From NCBI GenBank assembly GCA_017999365.1, contig JAGNLW010000003.1:310001-374000 (forward strand): DNA of 64,000 bases. Reading direction: 5' to 3'. A model generated the notes under the pieces. It was not told the DNA's origin, made no database searches, and saw nothing but the letters and a program-made list of their open reading frames with translations. Below are positions 35,629 through 48,319 of this stretch, in pieces (position 1 is the stretch's first letter; each line of letters opens with the position of its first letter). This stretch comes from Candidatus Aminicenantota bacterium. Lineage in GTDB: Bacteria > Acidobacteriota > Aminicenantia > Aminicenantales > Saccharicenantaceae. The position numbers were made by a program, and so were the translations under genes.

Positions 35629-36282
35629 ATGAGACGGATCGCGGTCTTCCTCGTCCTCGGCGCGGCCCTGACCCTCGCCGCGGCCGCCCAGACCGCCGCC
35701 GATCCCGCCCAGGCCCTCGACGCCCGCGTCCGCGAATTCCTGACCGCCCAGAAGGACCAGTGGCGCCAGGAGAACGTCACCGAGGCCGACGGCCGGCTCC
35801 TCCACGATCTCATCCTCAAGAAGCGCTACACCCGGGTCCTCGAGATCGGCACGTCCACCGGCCACTCGGGCATCTGGCAGGCCTGGGCCCTCAGCAAGAC
35901 CGGCGGCCGCCTGGTCACGGTCGAGATCGACGAGTTCCGCCACCTGGCGGCGAGCCGCAACTTCAAGGCCTCCGGCCTCGACGGCCTCATCGACGCCCGC
36001 CTGGCCGACGCCCACGCCCTCGTCGGCGAGCTCGAGGGACCGTTCGACCTCATCTTCATCGACGCCGACCAGAACTGGACGCCGAGCTATTTCAAGGCCC
36101 TCCTGCCCAAGCTCGCGCCCGGGGGCTGCTTCGCCGTCCACAACGTCCTCAGCCTGGGCTACATGAAGGGCGTCCGCGACTTCCTCGAACAGGTCCGGGC
36201 CCTCGACTTCATGGACACGACGATCGAGCCCTCCTCGGGCGGCGGCATTTCGCTGAGCTTCCGCAAGAGGACGGCGCCTTGA
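35629..36282 (+). CDS. O-methyltransferase (class I, catechol-OMT-like) with export signal
   Basis: A 217-residue protein. Motif I is VLEIGTSTGHSGIWQAWAL (residues about 68-86); VTVEIDEFRHLAASRNF holds the ribose-binding acid; DLIFIDADQNWTPSYF (about 141-156) holds the metal-site Asp of the family, and GGCFAVHNV follows. The first 23 residues (MRRIAVFLVLGAALTLAAAAQ) look like a cleavable signal peptide, which is odd because S-adenosylmethionine is cytosolic. No internal Met gives a convincing cytosolic start without losing helix A, although a later start cannot be excluded. Substrate unknown. Confidence 0.82.
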   Translation: MRRIAVFLVLGAALTLAAAAQTAADPAQALDARVREFLTAQKDQWRQENVTEADGRLLHDLILKKRYTRVLEIGTSTGHSGIWQAWALSKTGGRLVTVEIDEFRHLAASRNFKASGLDGLIDARLADAHALVGELEGPFDLIFIDADQNWTPSYFKALLPKLAPGGCFAVHNVLSLGYMKGVRDFLEQVRALDFMDTTIEPSSGGGISLSFRKRTAP

Positions 36283-36341
36283 CCCGGGGCGGCCTACGCT
36301 CCTATCATTCCCTGAGAACGCCCGCCGACAAGGAGGACCCC

Positions 36342-37259
36342 ATGCCCCGTCCCGCCGCCCGCCTCGCGGCCCTGGCCGCCCTCGTCCCGCTCGTCCTGGC
36401 CGCGACCCTGTCCGCCGCGCCGGCCGCCCGGACATCCGCCGGGCAGGCCGTTTCGGAAGGCCTGTCGCTCAAGAGCCGCGTCCTCGGCCGCGAGGTCGCC
36501 TTCGCCGTCTACCTGCCTCCCGACTACGCCGCCTCCGGCCGCCGCTACCCCGTCGTCTACCTGCTCCACGGCTACACCGACGACGAGTCCGGCTGGGTCC
36601 AGTTCGGCGAGATCGGTCCGGCCGCCGACGCGGCCATCGCCGCCCGGGAGATCCCGCCCATGATCATCGTCATGCCGGACGGAGGCGTGTCCTGGTACAT
36701 CGACGACGCCGCGGGCGCGGTCCGCTGGGAGGACATGTTCGTCGAGGAGCTCATCCCCCACATCGACAAGACGTACCGGACGCGGCCCACCCGGGAATTC
36801 CGGGGCATCGCCGGGCTGTCCATGGGCGGCTGGGGCACCCTCGTCCACTGCCTGCGCCACCCGGAGCTGTTCGCGGCCGGCGCCGCCTTCAGCGCCGCCG
36901 TCTGGACGGACGACGATGTCGCCGGCCAGAAGCAGGAGAACTGGGACAGGCTCTTCGGCCCCCTGTTCGGGGCGGCCGGCCTCTCGGGCAAGGATCGGCT
37001 GACGGCCCACTTCCGGGCCCACAACCCCCTCGACCTCGTCCGGACCATGCCCGAGGAGAGCCTCAAGAAGATCCGCCTGTACATCGATTGCGGCGACGAC
37101 GACTTCCTCATCGCCGGCAACTGCGCCCTGCACCTGGCCCTGTCCGCGCGCAAGGCCGCCCACGAATTCCGGGTCCGGGACGGCGGGCACACCTGGAGCT
37201 ACTGGCGCACGGGCATCGTCGACGGCTTGAGATATATCGGCCGGGAGTTCCACCGGTGA
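36342..37259 (+). CDS. Esterase D/feruloyl-esterase-like alpha/beta hydrolase, exported
   Basis: A 305-residue protein of the PF00756 type. The signal peptide ends near residue 28. YPVVYLLHGYTDDESGW (residues 69-85) is the oxyanion region, nucleophile Ser160 lies in GLSMGG, the acid is likely Asp254 (GDDDF) and the base His283 (GGHTW). Relatives cleave esters of ferulate, siderophores or acyl-sugars. AAGGAGG precedes the ATG. It overlaps the aldolase gene by 4 bp, so they form an operon, and a role in breaking down plant-type aromatic esters is possible but not shown. Confidence 0.85.
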   Translation: MPRPAARLAALAALVPLVLAATLSAAPAARTSAGQAVSEGLSLKSRVLGREVAFAVYLPPDYAASGRRYPVVYLLHGYTDDESGWVQFGEIGPAADAAIAAREIPPMIIVMPDGGVSWYIDDAAGAVRWEDMFVEELIPHIDKTYRTRPTREFRGIAGLSMGGWGTLVHCLRHPELFAAGAAFSAAVWTDDDVAGQKQENWDRLFGPLFGAAGLSGKDRLTAHFRAHNPLDLVRTMPEESLKKIRLYIDCGDDDFLIAGNCALHLALSARKAAHEFRVRDGGHTWSYWRTGIVDGLRYIGREFHR

Positions 37260-38017
37260 GCGCGCCCTTCCGCGACCGGCTCCTCGCCGGCGAACGCCTC
37301 ATCGGGACGCTCATCAGCCTGCCTTCGCCCGAGCTGGCCGAGATCGCCTCGGCCGCCGGGTTCGATTGGCTCTTCCTCGACATGGAGCACGGCCCTCTCG
37401 CCCCGGGCGACGTCCTGCGCCTGGTCCAGGCCGCCCGGGAGCCCTGCGCCTGCCTCGTCCGCGTCCCCGAGACGAGCGAGATGTGGGTTAAAAAAGCGCT
37501 GGACACCGGCGCGGCCGGCATCATCGTCCCCCACGTCAACGGCGCGGCCGAGGCGGCCCGGACCGTCCATTGGGCCAAATATCCCCCCGAAGGCGGCCGG
37601 AGCGTCGGCTTCAGCCGGGCCAACGGCTACGGGGCCCGCTTCCAGGAACACGTCGAGACGGCCAACGCCCGGACGGTCGTGGTCGCCCAGGTCGAGCACA
37701 TCGACGGCGTCCGGGCCATCGGGGAGATCCTCGATGTCCCGGGCGTCGACGCCGTCTTCATCGGCCCCTACGACCTTTCGGCCAGCTTGGGCAAGCCCGG
37801 CCGCATCCAGGACGCCGACGTCCGCGATGCCGTCGCGGCGGTGGCCGCGGCCTGCGCCGCCCGACGGGTCCCGGCCGGCCTGTTCTGCGGCGATCTGGCT
37901 TCGTCCGCCAAGGCCCTCGAGGAGGGCTACACCCTGCTCTGCTCGGGTCTCGACATCGGATTTTACGCCCGCTCGGCGGAGGCCGTCGTCAGGGGGCTCC
38001 GGCCAAGAAACCCTTGA
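37256..38017 (+). CDS. HpcH/HpaI-type class II pyruvate aldolase
   Basis: A 253-residue cytosolic TIM-barrel enzyme starting at GTG, which overlaps the previous stop (GTGA). Family landmarks: FDWLFLDMEHGPL (residues about 41-53) with the metal and base acid, VRVPETSEMWVKKALDTGAAGIIVPHVNGAAEA, the metal Glu in AQVEHIDGVRAI, and DAVFIGPYDLSASLG (about 168-182). It splits 2-keto-3-deoxy acids or 4-hydroxy-2-keto acids to pyruvate (or oxaloacetate) and an aldehyde. The exact substrate is unknown. Its stop lies within the -35 box of the next operon's promoter. Confidence 0.9.
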   Translation: MSAPFRDRLLAGERLIGTLISLPSPELAEIASAAGFDWLFLDMEHGPLAPGDVLRLVQAAREPCACLVRVPETSEMWVKKALDTGAAGIIVPHVNGAAEAARTVHWAKYPPEGGRSVGFSRANGYGARFQEHVETANARTVVVAQVEHIDGVRAIGEILDVPGVDAVFIGPYDLSASLGKPGRIQDADVRDAVAAVAAACAARRVPAGLFCGDLASSAKALEEGYTLLCSGLDIGFYARSAEAVVRGLRPRNP

Positions 38018-38042
38018 CAGGAAACAACTTGTATACTAGATT
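38014..38042 (+). promoter_or_regulatory. Promoter of the c-di-GMP operon
   Basis: TTGACA (38014-38019), a 17-bp spacer and TAGATT (38037-38042). TATACT at 38032-38037 is a less well-spaced alternative. The leader to the ATG at 38175 is about 125 bases. Confidence 0.6.
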
Positions 38043-38073
38043 TTGTGTGGAGACGCATGGAGTCGCACAAAAT
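38040..38073. promoter_or_regulatory. Inverted repeat at the predicted transcription start
   Basis: ATTTTGTG (38040-38047) and CACAAAAT (38066-38073) form an 8-bp inverted repeat 18 bp apart that overlaps the -10 end and the start site. The A+T-rich arms stand out in this G+C-rich DNA; an operator or a leader hairpin is possible. Confidence 0.45.
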
Positions 38074-38174
38074 TTGGTGGGGTGGTCTGGCCGCGGCCCG
38101 GCGATTTTTCGCGCCAAGGCCCCGCTCCGCCCGACTAAAGGAGTTCGGGCGGTCCCCGGAGAAGATCATCTAGC

Positions 38175-41100
38175 ATGGCCAGAGAGCAGATCGAGAAGAC
38201 CCCGGCGGGCGGCCTGCCCGTCGTCCTGGTCGTCGACGACGACTTGGCCTATCTCGAGAAGCTCCAGCGCGCCCTGAGGGACATCTACGCCGTCCACACC
38301 ACGACGAGCGGCGTCGAAGCCATCCATCTCATCAAGGCCCTGCCCGAGGTCAACGTCCTGGTCGTCAACGACGACCTGCCCCGGATGAAGGGCACGGAGC
38401 TGCTGCGCTTCCTCAACGAGATCTTCAAAAGCTCCGAATCCATCATCAAGATCCTGCTGACGGCCTGCCCCGGCAACGGCGCGACCATCGACCTGGCCAG
38501 CTACGGCCGCATCGACTGCTGCCTGGCCAAACCCGACGATCCGGCGGCCCTGCGGCGCAAGATCAGCTTCCTCATCGCCCAGCGCTCGCGCGAGAAGCGC
38601 TCCTCCATGCGCATCACCATCGACGGCTCCCGCGACGTCCGCATCGAGACCGGCCCCCACGGCGAGGCCAAGCTGGTCAACCTCAGCGAGAACGGCATGT
38701 TCCTCAAGACCCTGACGGGCTTCCCCGAGGGCGCCGCCGTGCCGCTGAGCATCACCTTGCCCGACGGGCGGCAGTACACCGTCAACGGGCGCGTCGTCCG
38801 GCGAGACAGCGACCACGGCGGCGTGGCCGTCGAGTTCGAGTCGCTCGACAACGCCGACCGGCTGTCGCTCCTCCAATTCATGTCGGACTACGTCGCCATC
38901 CGCGACCTGGCCGAGCTCAAGCTCCGCTACCCCTTCCTGCGCACGGACGAGATGGTCCTGTTCACGGACTCGGTCAAGATCGAGTCCCTCATGCGCGAGG
39001 CCCTCGTCCGCCGGGTCGAGGTGGCGGCCGTCCCGGCCCGCTCGGGCAATCCCGAGATCCTGGCCTTCGCCGACATCCGCCCCCCGTCGGTGTGCGTCCT
39101 GGCGGGCGAGAAGCTCGACGTCAAGTTCAAGACCTCGGACCTGCTCTTCGTCTCCTACCAGGTCGGCTACGCGACCTACAACTTCGAGACCATGATCGCC
39201 CGCATCGCGGCCGACGGCCGGTCGCTCGTCTGCCTTTACCCGCGGGTCATGTTCTACTCGGAGAAGAGGGCCGACCGGCGCATCAGCCCGGCCGGCGACC
39301 TGCGGGTCGAGATCCCCCTGCCGGTCCCGTTCGACCGCGTCGTCCGGGGCCGCGTCACGGACATCAGCCCGAACGGCCTGAGCTTCGTGGCCGAACCCGG
39401 GGCCCCGGTCCTCCTCAAGGGGACGCCCCTGGAGACCGTGGCCGTCTGCGACGGCGAGAAACGCCTCTGGGAGGAGACCGGCGAGATCCGCCACGTCGTC
39501 CGGACCGGCGGCGGGGAGGGCCAGGGGCTGAAGTACGGCGTCCAATTCGGCATCAGCCGCCAGAGCATCCCGTCCTTCCAGCCCCCCGACCCGGATTTCG
39601 CCCGCCCCGACAAGGTCCCGGGACGGGCTCCGGCCGGCCCGACGCCCGATTTCGTCCGCCAGAGCCTGATGACCCCGCACGTCGTCCGCCTGGAGGACCG
39701 CCGCGGCGAGGAGATCGTCGGCCTCCTCAACACCTCCCTGCCGCTCGACGACCGGCCGGTCCCGGTCGTCGTCATCCCGCCGGCCTTCGGCAAGACCAAG
39801 GAGGTCCTGTTCGGCCTGGCCCTGACGCTCTGCGAGAACTTCCGCCTCTTGGGCCAGCCGCTGGCCGTCATCCGCTACGACGGCATCCGCAAAAAGGGCG
39901 AGAGCCACAACGATCCCGAGGCCCACGAGCCCCCCTACGAGATGCTCAACACGAACTTCAGCCAGGGGGCCTCGGACATCGTCACCGTCCTCGACTGGCT
40001 CCAGACCAATCCCAAGGTCCGGGCCTCCTCGGTCGTCCTGCTGACCTTCTCCTTCTCGGCCCTCGAGGCCCGCATCGTCCTGCGGAGCGAGAAGGAGCGC
40101 GGCCGGATCGACTACTGGATCGCCTGCATGGGAACGCCCGAGTTCCGCGACCTCATGGTCCGGGTCAACTGCGGCCTCGACTTCCTCGAGCACTACCAGC
40201 TCGGCATCAAGCTCGGGGTCATGCCCGTCCTCGGCAACCTCGTCAACGTCGACGCCTACGTCGCCGACGGCGTGGCCAACGCCGTGGCCACCCTGGAGCA
40301 GGCCCGCGAGGACATGCGCCACCTCGATCTGCCCATCACCTGGATCTACGGCCAGTTCGACAACTGGGTCAAGTCCGAGTTCATCCGCGACGTCATGAGC
40401 GTCCAGGCCAACGCCCCGCGCGAGGTCATCCCGGTGCCCATCGGCCACAACGCCCGGACCTCCAAGGAGGGCCTGCGGCTGTTCGGGACCATCACCTCGC
40501 TCATCTACCGCTTCCTCCACAAGCGGCTCATCCAGCCGGTCATGCCCGGCCGCAAGGACATGGAGGTCCTGCGCCGGGCCGAGAAGGACCGCCTGCCGCC
40601 GCGCAACCTCAAGAACAGGACCGGCTACTGGAAGCGCTACCTCATCGGCGACGACAAGCTCCTCGGCTTCGACGTCATGGCCCTGTCGGACGACTACCAG
40701 GAGCTCATGCGCGACCAGCTCCGGGCCCTCGAGCTGCGGCCCGGGGACCGGCTCCTCGACCTCGGCGGCGGCACCGGCAACTTCGTCGAGCACCTCCTCG
40801 CGGCCGGCGGCGAACTGCCGTCGCAGATCACCGTGGCCGACCTCATCCCCGAGGCCATGAAGAGGGCGGCCCGCAAGCTGACCTCCCGCTTCCCGGTCCT
40901 GCGCGAGCCGGGCCGGTTCGACCTCCTGGCCCTGGACCTCGAGATGAGCCGCTACCTGGCCGTGCGGCGCTTCCTCGACGGCGAGGTCGGCACGTTCGAG
41001 GAAATGGCCGAGCGGGTCGAGAACCTGACCCTCGAGAGCGCCATCAAGGTCCGGGAGGACTACTCGCCGCGCCTCCACCGGATCCTGCGCGGGGAGCGCA

Positions 41101-41697
41101 TCACCCCGGCCCACGACGACTGGCTCAAGACCCGCTTCGACCTCCAGGAGTACCGCATCATCACCGACTTCAACCGGGCCGCCCGGTTCGTCCGCGGCCT
41201 GGCCGAGGGCCGGCCGGACTACCGCCGCCTCATCCTGCCCGGCACGCTCGAGGGCACCTTCCACCTGCCGGTCAAGGCCGGCTGGTACAACAAGGTCCTC
41301 ATGAGCCTCGTCCTGTCCTACATCTTCGATCCCCTCGAGACCCTCAAGGAGGTCCGCCGGGTCATCATGCCGGGCGGCCTCCTCGTCCTGTCGAGCATGC
41401 GGCCCGACACGGACGCCTCCGGGCCGTTCACCCGCCTGCTCGAGAAGATCGAGGCCACGCCCGAGGAGGCCCTGCCGCCGGAGCGGCCGAAGGCCCTGCT
41501 CATCGAGTCCCTGCGGGTCTTCCTCAACGACGCCCAGGAGCTCGTCGACCTCGAGGAGGCCGGCACGTTCGACTTCTTCGACCCCGAGAAGCTCGAGGGC
41601 CTGCTCGAGGAGACGGGTTGGGACATCCTCCGCTTCCAGCCGTCCTACGGCACGCCGCCCCAGGGTTACGTCTACGTCGCCAAAGCGAGGGACACGA

Positions 41698-41711
<14 letters not shown>
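38175..41711 (+). CDS. Pseudo-receiver / PilZ / PilZ / LuxD-like acyltransferase / methyltransferase fusion
   Basis: A 1178-residue cytosolic protein with at least five parts. Residues 15-135: CheY-like receiver with DDD pocket, Thr and Lys (LAKP) but Asn where the phospho-accepting Asp should be (VVNDDLPRMKG). 138-240: PilZ with RSSMR and NLSENG. 245-360: YcgR N-domain-like region. 364-470: second PilZ with RADRR and DISPNG; both PilZ have complete c-di-GMP motifs. 493-782: alpha/beta hydrolase resembling LuxD (VIRYDG, VLDWLQTNPKV, nucleophile Ser626 in TFSFSA, Asp729 in FDNWVK, His758 in GHN). 800-1178: SAM methyltransferase with LLDLGGGTGNF. It probably modifies a fatty acyl or lipid-like product under c-di-GMP control. 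The next gene overlaps its end by 14 bp. Confidence 0.85.
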
Positions 41712-44277
<2,566 letters not shown>

Positions 44278-44285
44278 GAGCGGCC

Positions 44286-46358
44286 ATGGGCCTGCAGGTC
44301 GGTTACTACGCCCTCAGCCTCTTCGCCGGGGCCTTCGTCGCCGGCGTCGTGGCGGCCATCGCCTGGAAGCGGGCCGTGACCTCGGTCGGCCGCCTGCTGG
44401 CCCTGCTCATGGCCGCCGTCTTCGTCTGGTCCCTGGCCGCGGCCTTCGAAGCCGCCGTCCCGGCGGAAGCGGTCAAGATCCTGCTGTCCAAGATCGAATA
44501 CGTCGGCATCGCGGCCGTGCCCGTCCTGATGTTCCTCTTCGCCCTCCGCTTCCTCCGCTCCGGCGCGGCCCTCGGCGCGGTCCGGGGGGCCGCTCTCTGG
44601 ATCGTCCCGCTGGCGACCGTGGTCCTGGCGGCCACCAACGAGCGGCACCATCTCATCTGGTCGGGCCATCGGGCGGCCGAGGGGATACGGGACCAGCTCC
44701 TCGTCTACGAGCACGGCGCGTTCTTCTGGGTCCATGCCGGCTACTCGTACCTCCTCCTGGCGTTCACGACGGTCTTCCTCGTCCTGGCCTTCTTCCGCTT
44801 CAAGGGCATCCATCGCCGCCAGGCCCTGTCCCTGCTCGTGGCCTTCCCCCTGCCCTGGGTGGGCAACGCCGTCTACCTGTCGGGCCTGGCCGGGGCGGAG
44901 CATGGCTACGATTACACGCCCGTCGGCTTCGCCGTGGCCGGCTTCTTCCTGCTCTGGGCCATGTTCCGGCTCCAGCTCGTGGACATCCTGCCGGTGGCCC
45001 GCGAGCGGGTCATCGACAGCATGGGCGAGTCCCTGATCATCCTCGACGAGAAGGGCCGGCTGGCCGCCACCAATCCGGCCGCCCGGCGCCTCATCGCCGA
45101 GGCCGGCGGCCCGGCCGAGGACCTGCCCGAACAGCGGATCCTGGGCCGTCCAGCCGCCGAGCTCTTCGCCGGCTGGCCGGCCATGCGGGCCGGCCTCGAG
45201 GAGCCGGCCTCCTCCGAGCGCGAGGTCGTCCTGGAGGAGAACAGCCGGACGCGGGTCTTCGACCTCCGGGTGTCCCCTCTCCTCGGGCACGGCTCATTCG
45301 TCGCCGGCTGGGTGGCCGTCGTCTACGACATCACCCGGGTCAAGCGGGCCGAGGCCGAGGCCGTCGAGGCCCGCCGGGTCGCCGACACGCTCAGGGAAGC
45401 GGGCCTGACCCTGAGCTCGAAGCTCGACTTCCGACAGATCTCAGCCCTCATCCTCGACCTTCTGAAGCGGGTCATCGCCTACGACATCGGCGCCTTCCTG
45501 ACGGTCGAGGGCCCGGAGCTGAAGTTGGCCGGCATCCTCCGGCCCAAAGACTCCCTCGACCTCATCGGCGAGTCCTACCCCCTGGCCGGCTCGCGGCTCT
45601 GCCAGAAGGCCGTCCAACGCATGCGGCCCCTCATCGGGACCATCGCCGAGCCCGAGGACATCCTCCTGCCCCTGCGCCCGGACCTCGACCTGCGCTCCTT
45701 CCTCGGCGTCCCGGTCGTCTTCGGCGACCGGGCCATCGGGCTCATCGCCCTCTACAACCGCGGCGAGCGGCGCTTCTCCGAACAGGACGCCCGGGTCGCC
45801 GAGCTCTTCGCCAGCCAGGTCGCCATCGCCCTCGACAACGCCCGCCGGGTCGAGCTGTTCGAGAAGCAGGCCGTGACCGACGAGCTGACCGGCCATTACA
45901 ACCGGCGGGCCTTCCTCAAGATGGGCGAGAAGGAGGTCGGCCGGGCCCGGCGCTACCAGCGGCCCCTGGCCCTCATCTTCTTCGACATCGACCACTTCAA
46001 GGACGTCAACGACAAGTACGGCCACCTCATCGGCGACCACGTCCTGCGGGTCATGGCCGAGCTCGTCACCCGGACGACCCGGTCGACGGACGTCGTCTGC
46101 CGGTACGGCGGCGAGGAGTTCATCGTCCTCATGCCCGAGGCCGGCCGCGACGAGGCCCTGGCCATGGCCGAGCGCCTGAGACAGGAGATCTCCCACATGA
46201 CCGTCGTGACGGCCGGCGGCACGCTGACGCTGACCATCAGCCTGGGGGTGGCCGAGCTGGTTCGCGACGGGGACGAGGACCTCGAAGGCCTCATCAGCCG
46301 GGCCGACCGGGCCATGTACCAGGCCAAGGCCGCCGGGCGCGACGCCGTCCGCGGCTGA
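44286..46358 (+). CDS. Diguanylate cyclase with 7TM, PAS and GAF sensory domains
   Basis: A 690-residue protein. The N-terminus (residues 1-225) is a 7TM histidine-kinase-type sensor module. A PAS domain (about 235-360: ERVIDSMGESLIILDEKGRLAATNPAARR), a GAF domain (about 375-525) and a GGDEF domain (about 530-690) follow. The active-site motif is GGEEF (608-612), and the inhibitory I-site RxxD (Arg599-Asp602) lies exactly five residues before it, so product feedback is expected. It makes c-di-GMP from GTP. The ATG at 44286 follows TAGGAG; the frame runs far upstream, but that is a shadow of the HD-GYP gene. Last gene of the c-di-GMP operon. Confidence 0.93.
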   Translation: MGLQVGYYALSLFAGAFVAGVVAAIAWKRAVTSVGRLLALLMAAVFVWSLAAAFEAAVPAEAVKILLSKIEYVGIAAVPVLMFLFALRFLRSGAALGAVRGAALWIVPLATVVLAATNERHHLIWSGHRAAEGIRDQLLVYEHGAFFWVHAGYSYLLLAFTTVFLVLAFFRFKGIHRRQALSLLVAFPLPWVGNAVYLSGLAGAEHGYDYTPVGFAVAGFFLLWAMFRLQLVDILPVARERVIDSMGESLIILDEKGRLAATNPAARRLIAEAGGPAEDLPEQRILGRPAAELFAGWPAMRAGLEEPASSEREVVLEENSRTRVFDLRVSPLLGHGSFVAGWVAVVYDITRVKRAEAEAVEARRVADTLREAGLTLSSKLDFRQISALILDLLKRVIAYDIGAFLTVEGPELKLAGILRPKDSLDLIGESYPLAGSRLCQKAVQRMRPLIGTIAEPEDILLPLRPDLDLRSFLGVPVVFGDRAIGLIALYNRGERRFSEQDARVAELFASQVAIALDNARRVELFEKQAVTDELTGHYNRRAFLKMGEKEVGRARRYQRPLALIFFDIDHFKDVNDKYGHLIGDHVLRVMAELVTRTTRSTDVVCRYGGEEFIVLMPEAGRDEALAMAERLRQEISHMTVVTAGGTLTLTISLGVAELVRDGDEDLEGLISRADRAMYQAKAAGRDAVRG

Positions 46359-46361
46359 GCC

Positions 46362-46392
46362 TTGCCCGGCGGCGCGGCCGCTGTGCTATAAT
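46362..46392 (+). promoter_or_regulatory. Promoter with extended -10 before the DUF1015 gene
   Basis: TATAAT (46387-46392) is preceded by TGC, an extended -10. TTGCCC lies 19 bp upstream (46362-46367). The ATG is at 46426 after GGAGG. Confidence 0.65.
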
Positions 46393-46425
46393 GCCCCCTT
46401 TGCCAACGTCACTCCGGAGGATGTC

Positions 46426-47664
46426 ATGGCCCGCATCGAACCGTTCCGCGGCGTCCGTCCCCGCCGCGACCTCGCGCCCCTCGTCGCCGCCCCCCCTTAC
46501 GACGTCCTGTCGTCCGAGGAGGCCCGGGAGCTGGCGGCCGGGAACCCCTACTCGTTCCTGCACGTCGGCAAGCCCGAGATCGACCTGCCGCCCGGGACCG
46601 ACCTGTACGCCGACGCCGTCTACGCCAAGGGCAAGGAGAACTACGACCGTTTCCTGAGGGAGGGCGTCATCGCGCCCGACGCGACCCGCAACTTCTACGT
46701 CTACAAGCAGGTCTGGGGCGACCACGTCCAGATCGGCCTGGTCGCCGCCGCCTCCTGCCGGGACTACCTCGACGACGTCATCAAGAAGCACGAGCTGACC
46801 CGGATCGACAAGGAGAACGACCGGATGCGCCACATCGAGACGCTGGGCGCCCAGACCGGCCCCGTCTTCCTGACCTACCGGCGCTCGGACGCCGTCGACG
46901 CCCTCGTCGCCGAGACCATGGCCCGGGCGCCCGAGGTCGACATCACGACCTACGACGGCGTCCGCCACATCGTGACCGTCGTCGACGAGCCGGGGCTCGT
47001 GGCCCGCATCCGGGAAGCCTTCGCGGCCCTGCCCGCGCTCTACGTCGCCGACGGCCACCACCGCTCCGCCGCCGCCACCCGGATCAAGGTCAAGCGCGAC
47101 GCCGAGCGGCCCGGGCGGACCGGCGACGAGGAGGACAACTTCTTCCTGGCCGTCATCTTTCCCCACAGCCAGATGAAGATCCTGGCCTACAACCGCGTCG
47201 TCCGCGACCTCAACGGCCTCGAACCGGCCGCCTTCCTGGCCCGCGTCGGCGAGTCCTTCGTCGTCCGGCCCGGCGGGCCCAAGGTCCCCGCCAAGAGCCG
47301 GGACTTCGCCATGCTCCTCGACGGCGTCTGGTACGCCCTGGAGACCAAGCCCGGCGCCTTCAATCCCTCCGACCCCATCGAGTCCCTCGACGTGTCCATC
47401 CTGCAGCGGAACCTGCTGGCCCCCGTGCTCGGCATCGCCGACCCCCGGACGGACAAGCGCATCGACTTCGTCGGCGGCATCCGCGGCACGGACGGGCTCG
47501 AGAAGAAGCTGGCCGGCGGCTTCCGGGTCGCCTTCTCCCTCTTCCCCACGACCGTCGAGCAGCTCTTCGCCGTCGCCGACGCCGGCAAGATCATGCCCCC
47601 CAAGTCGACCTGGTTCGAGCCCAAGCTCAAGGACGGCCTGGTCGTCCACGCCATCGACCCATGA
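46426..47664 (+). CDS. DUF1015 family protein
   Basis: A 412-residue cytosolic protein of the DUF1015 family, found in many bacteria and archaea with no firm function. Family blocks are [27 protein letters not shown] (residues 3-29), [20 protein letters not shown] (about 206-217) and [19 protein letters not shown] near the end. GGAGG precedes the ATG by 5 bases. The HD-hydrolase gene overlaps its stop by 4 bp, so they are coupled. Full length for the family. Confidence 0.9.
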   Translation: MARIEPFRGVRPRRDLAPLVAAPPYDVLSSEEARELAAGNPYSFLHVGKPEIDLPPGTDLYADAVYAKGKENYDRFLREGVIAPDATRNFYVYKQVWGDHVQIGLVAAASCRDYLDDVIKKHELTRIDKENDRMRHIETLGAQTGPVFLTYRRSDAVDALVAETMARAPEVDITTYDGVRHIVTVVDEPGLVARIREAFAALPALYVADGHHRSAAATRIKVKRDAERPGRTGDEEDNFFLAVIFPHSQMKILAYNRVVRDLNGLEPAAFLARVGESFVVRPGGPKVPAKSRDFAMLLDGVWYALETKPGAFNPSDPIESLDVSILQRNLLAPVLGIADPRTDKRIDFVGGIRGTDGLEKKLAGGFRVAFSLFPTTVEQLFAVADAGKIMPPKSTWFEPKLKDGLVVHAIDP

Positions 47665-48317
47665 GCCGGAAGGTCCCCGCCGCGCTCGTCGCCCGCGTCC
47701 GGAAGGAAGCCTCGGCCTTCTTCCACGGCGCCCGCGGCAGCCACGACGCGGACCACACGGAGCGCGTCCGCCGGCTCTCCCTGCGCATCGGCCGCAGGGA
47801 GAAGGCCGACCTGGGCGTCCTCGAACTGGCCGCCCTGCTCCACGACATCGGCCGGGGCGAGGAGGACCGCTCGCGCGGCCGCGTCTGCCACGCCCGGAGC
47901 GGCGCCCGCCTGGCCAAGGGCATCCTCGAGCGCTGCGGCTGCGACCCGGCCACGGTCCGGGCCGTCGTCCCCTGCATCCGGACCCACCGCTTCCGCCGCG
48001 GCGGCGCGCCGCGCTCGCTCGAGGCCCGGGTCCTGTTCGACGCCGACAAGCTCGACTCCATCGGCGCCGTGGGCGTCGGCCGGGCCTTCCTCTTCGCCGG
48101 CGAGGTCGGGGCCCGCCTCCACGACAAGGACATCGTCGTCGAGAGGACCAAGCCCTACACGCGCGAGGACACGGCCTACCGCGAGTACCTGGTCAAGCTC
48201 CGCCGGGTCAAGGACCGCATGACGACCCGGGAGGGCCGGCGCCTGGCCGCCGGCCGGCACCGCTACATGGCCGCCTTCTTCGAGCGCCTCCACAAGGAGA
48301 CGGACGGGAGGCTCTGA
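47661..48317 (+). CDS. HD domain phosphohydrolase (YedJ-like)
   Basis: A 218-residue protein with an HD fold. Metal ligands are visible: [11 protein letters not shown] (residues about 26-36, His first ligand), LLHDIGRGE (His-Asp, about 60), THRF (about 111) and [17 protein letters not shown] (about 131). Relatives such as YedJ are predicted phosphohydrolases of nucleotides. The ATG overlaps the stop of the DUF1015 gene (ATGA). A lactate permease gene follows by 2 bp. The physiological substrate is unknown. Confidence 0.87.
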   Translation: MSRKVPAALVARVRKEASAFFHGARGSHDADHTERVRRLSLRIGRREKADLGVLELAALLHDIGRGEEDRSRGRVCHARSGARLAKGILERCGCDPATVRAVVPCIRTHRFRRGGAPRSLEARVLFDADKLDSIGAVGVGRAFLFAGEVGARLHDKDIVVERTKPYTREDTAYREYLVKLRRVKDRMTTREGRRLAAGRHRYMAAFFERLHKETDGRL

Positions 48318-48319
48318 CG

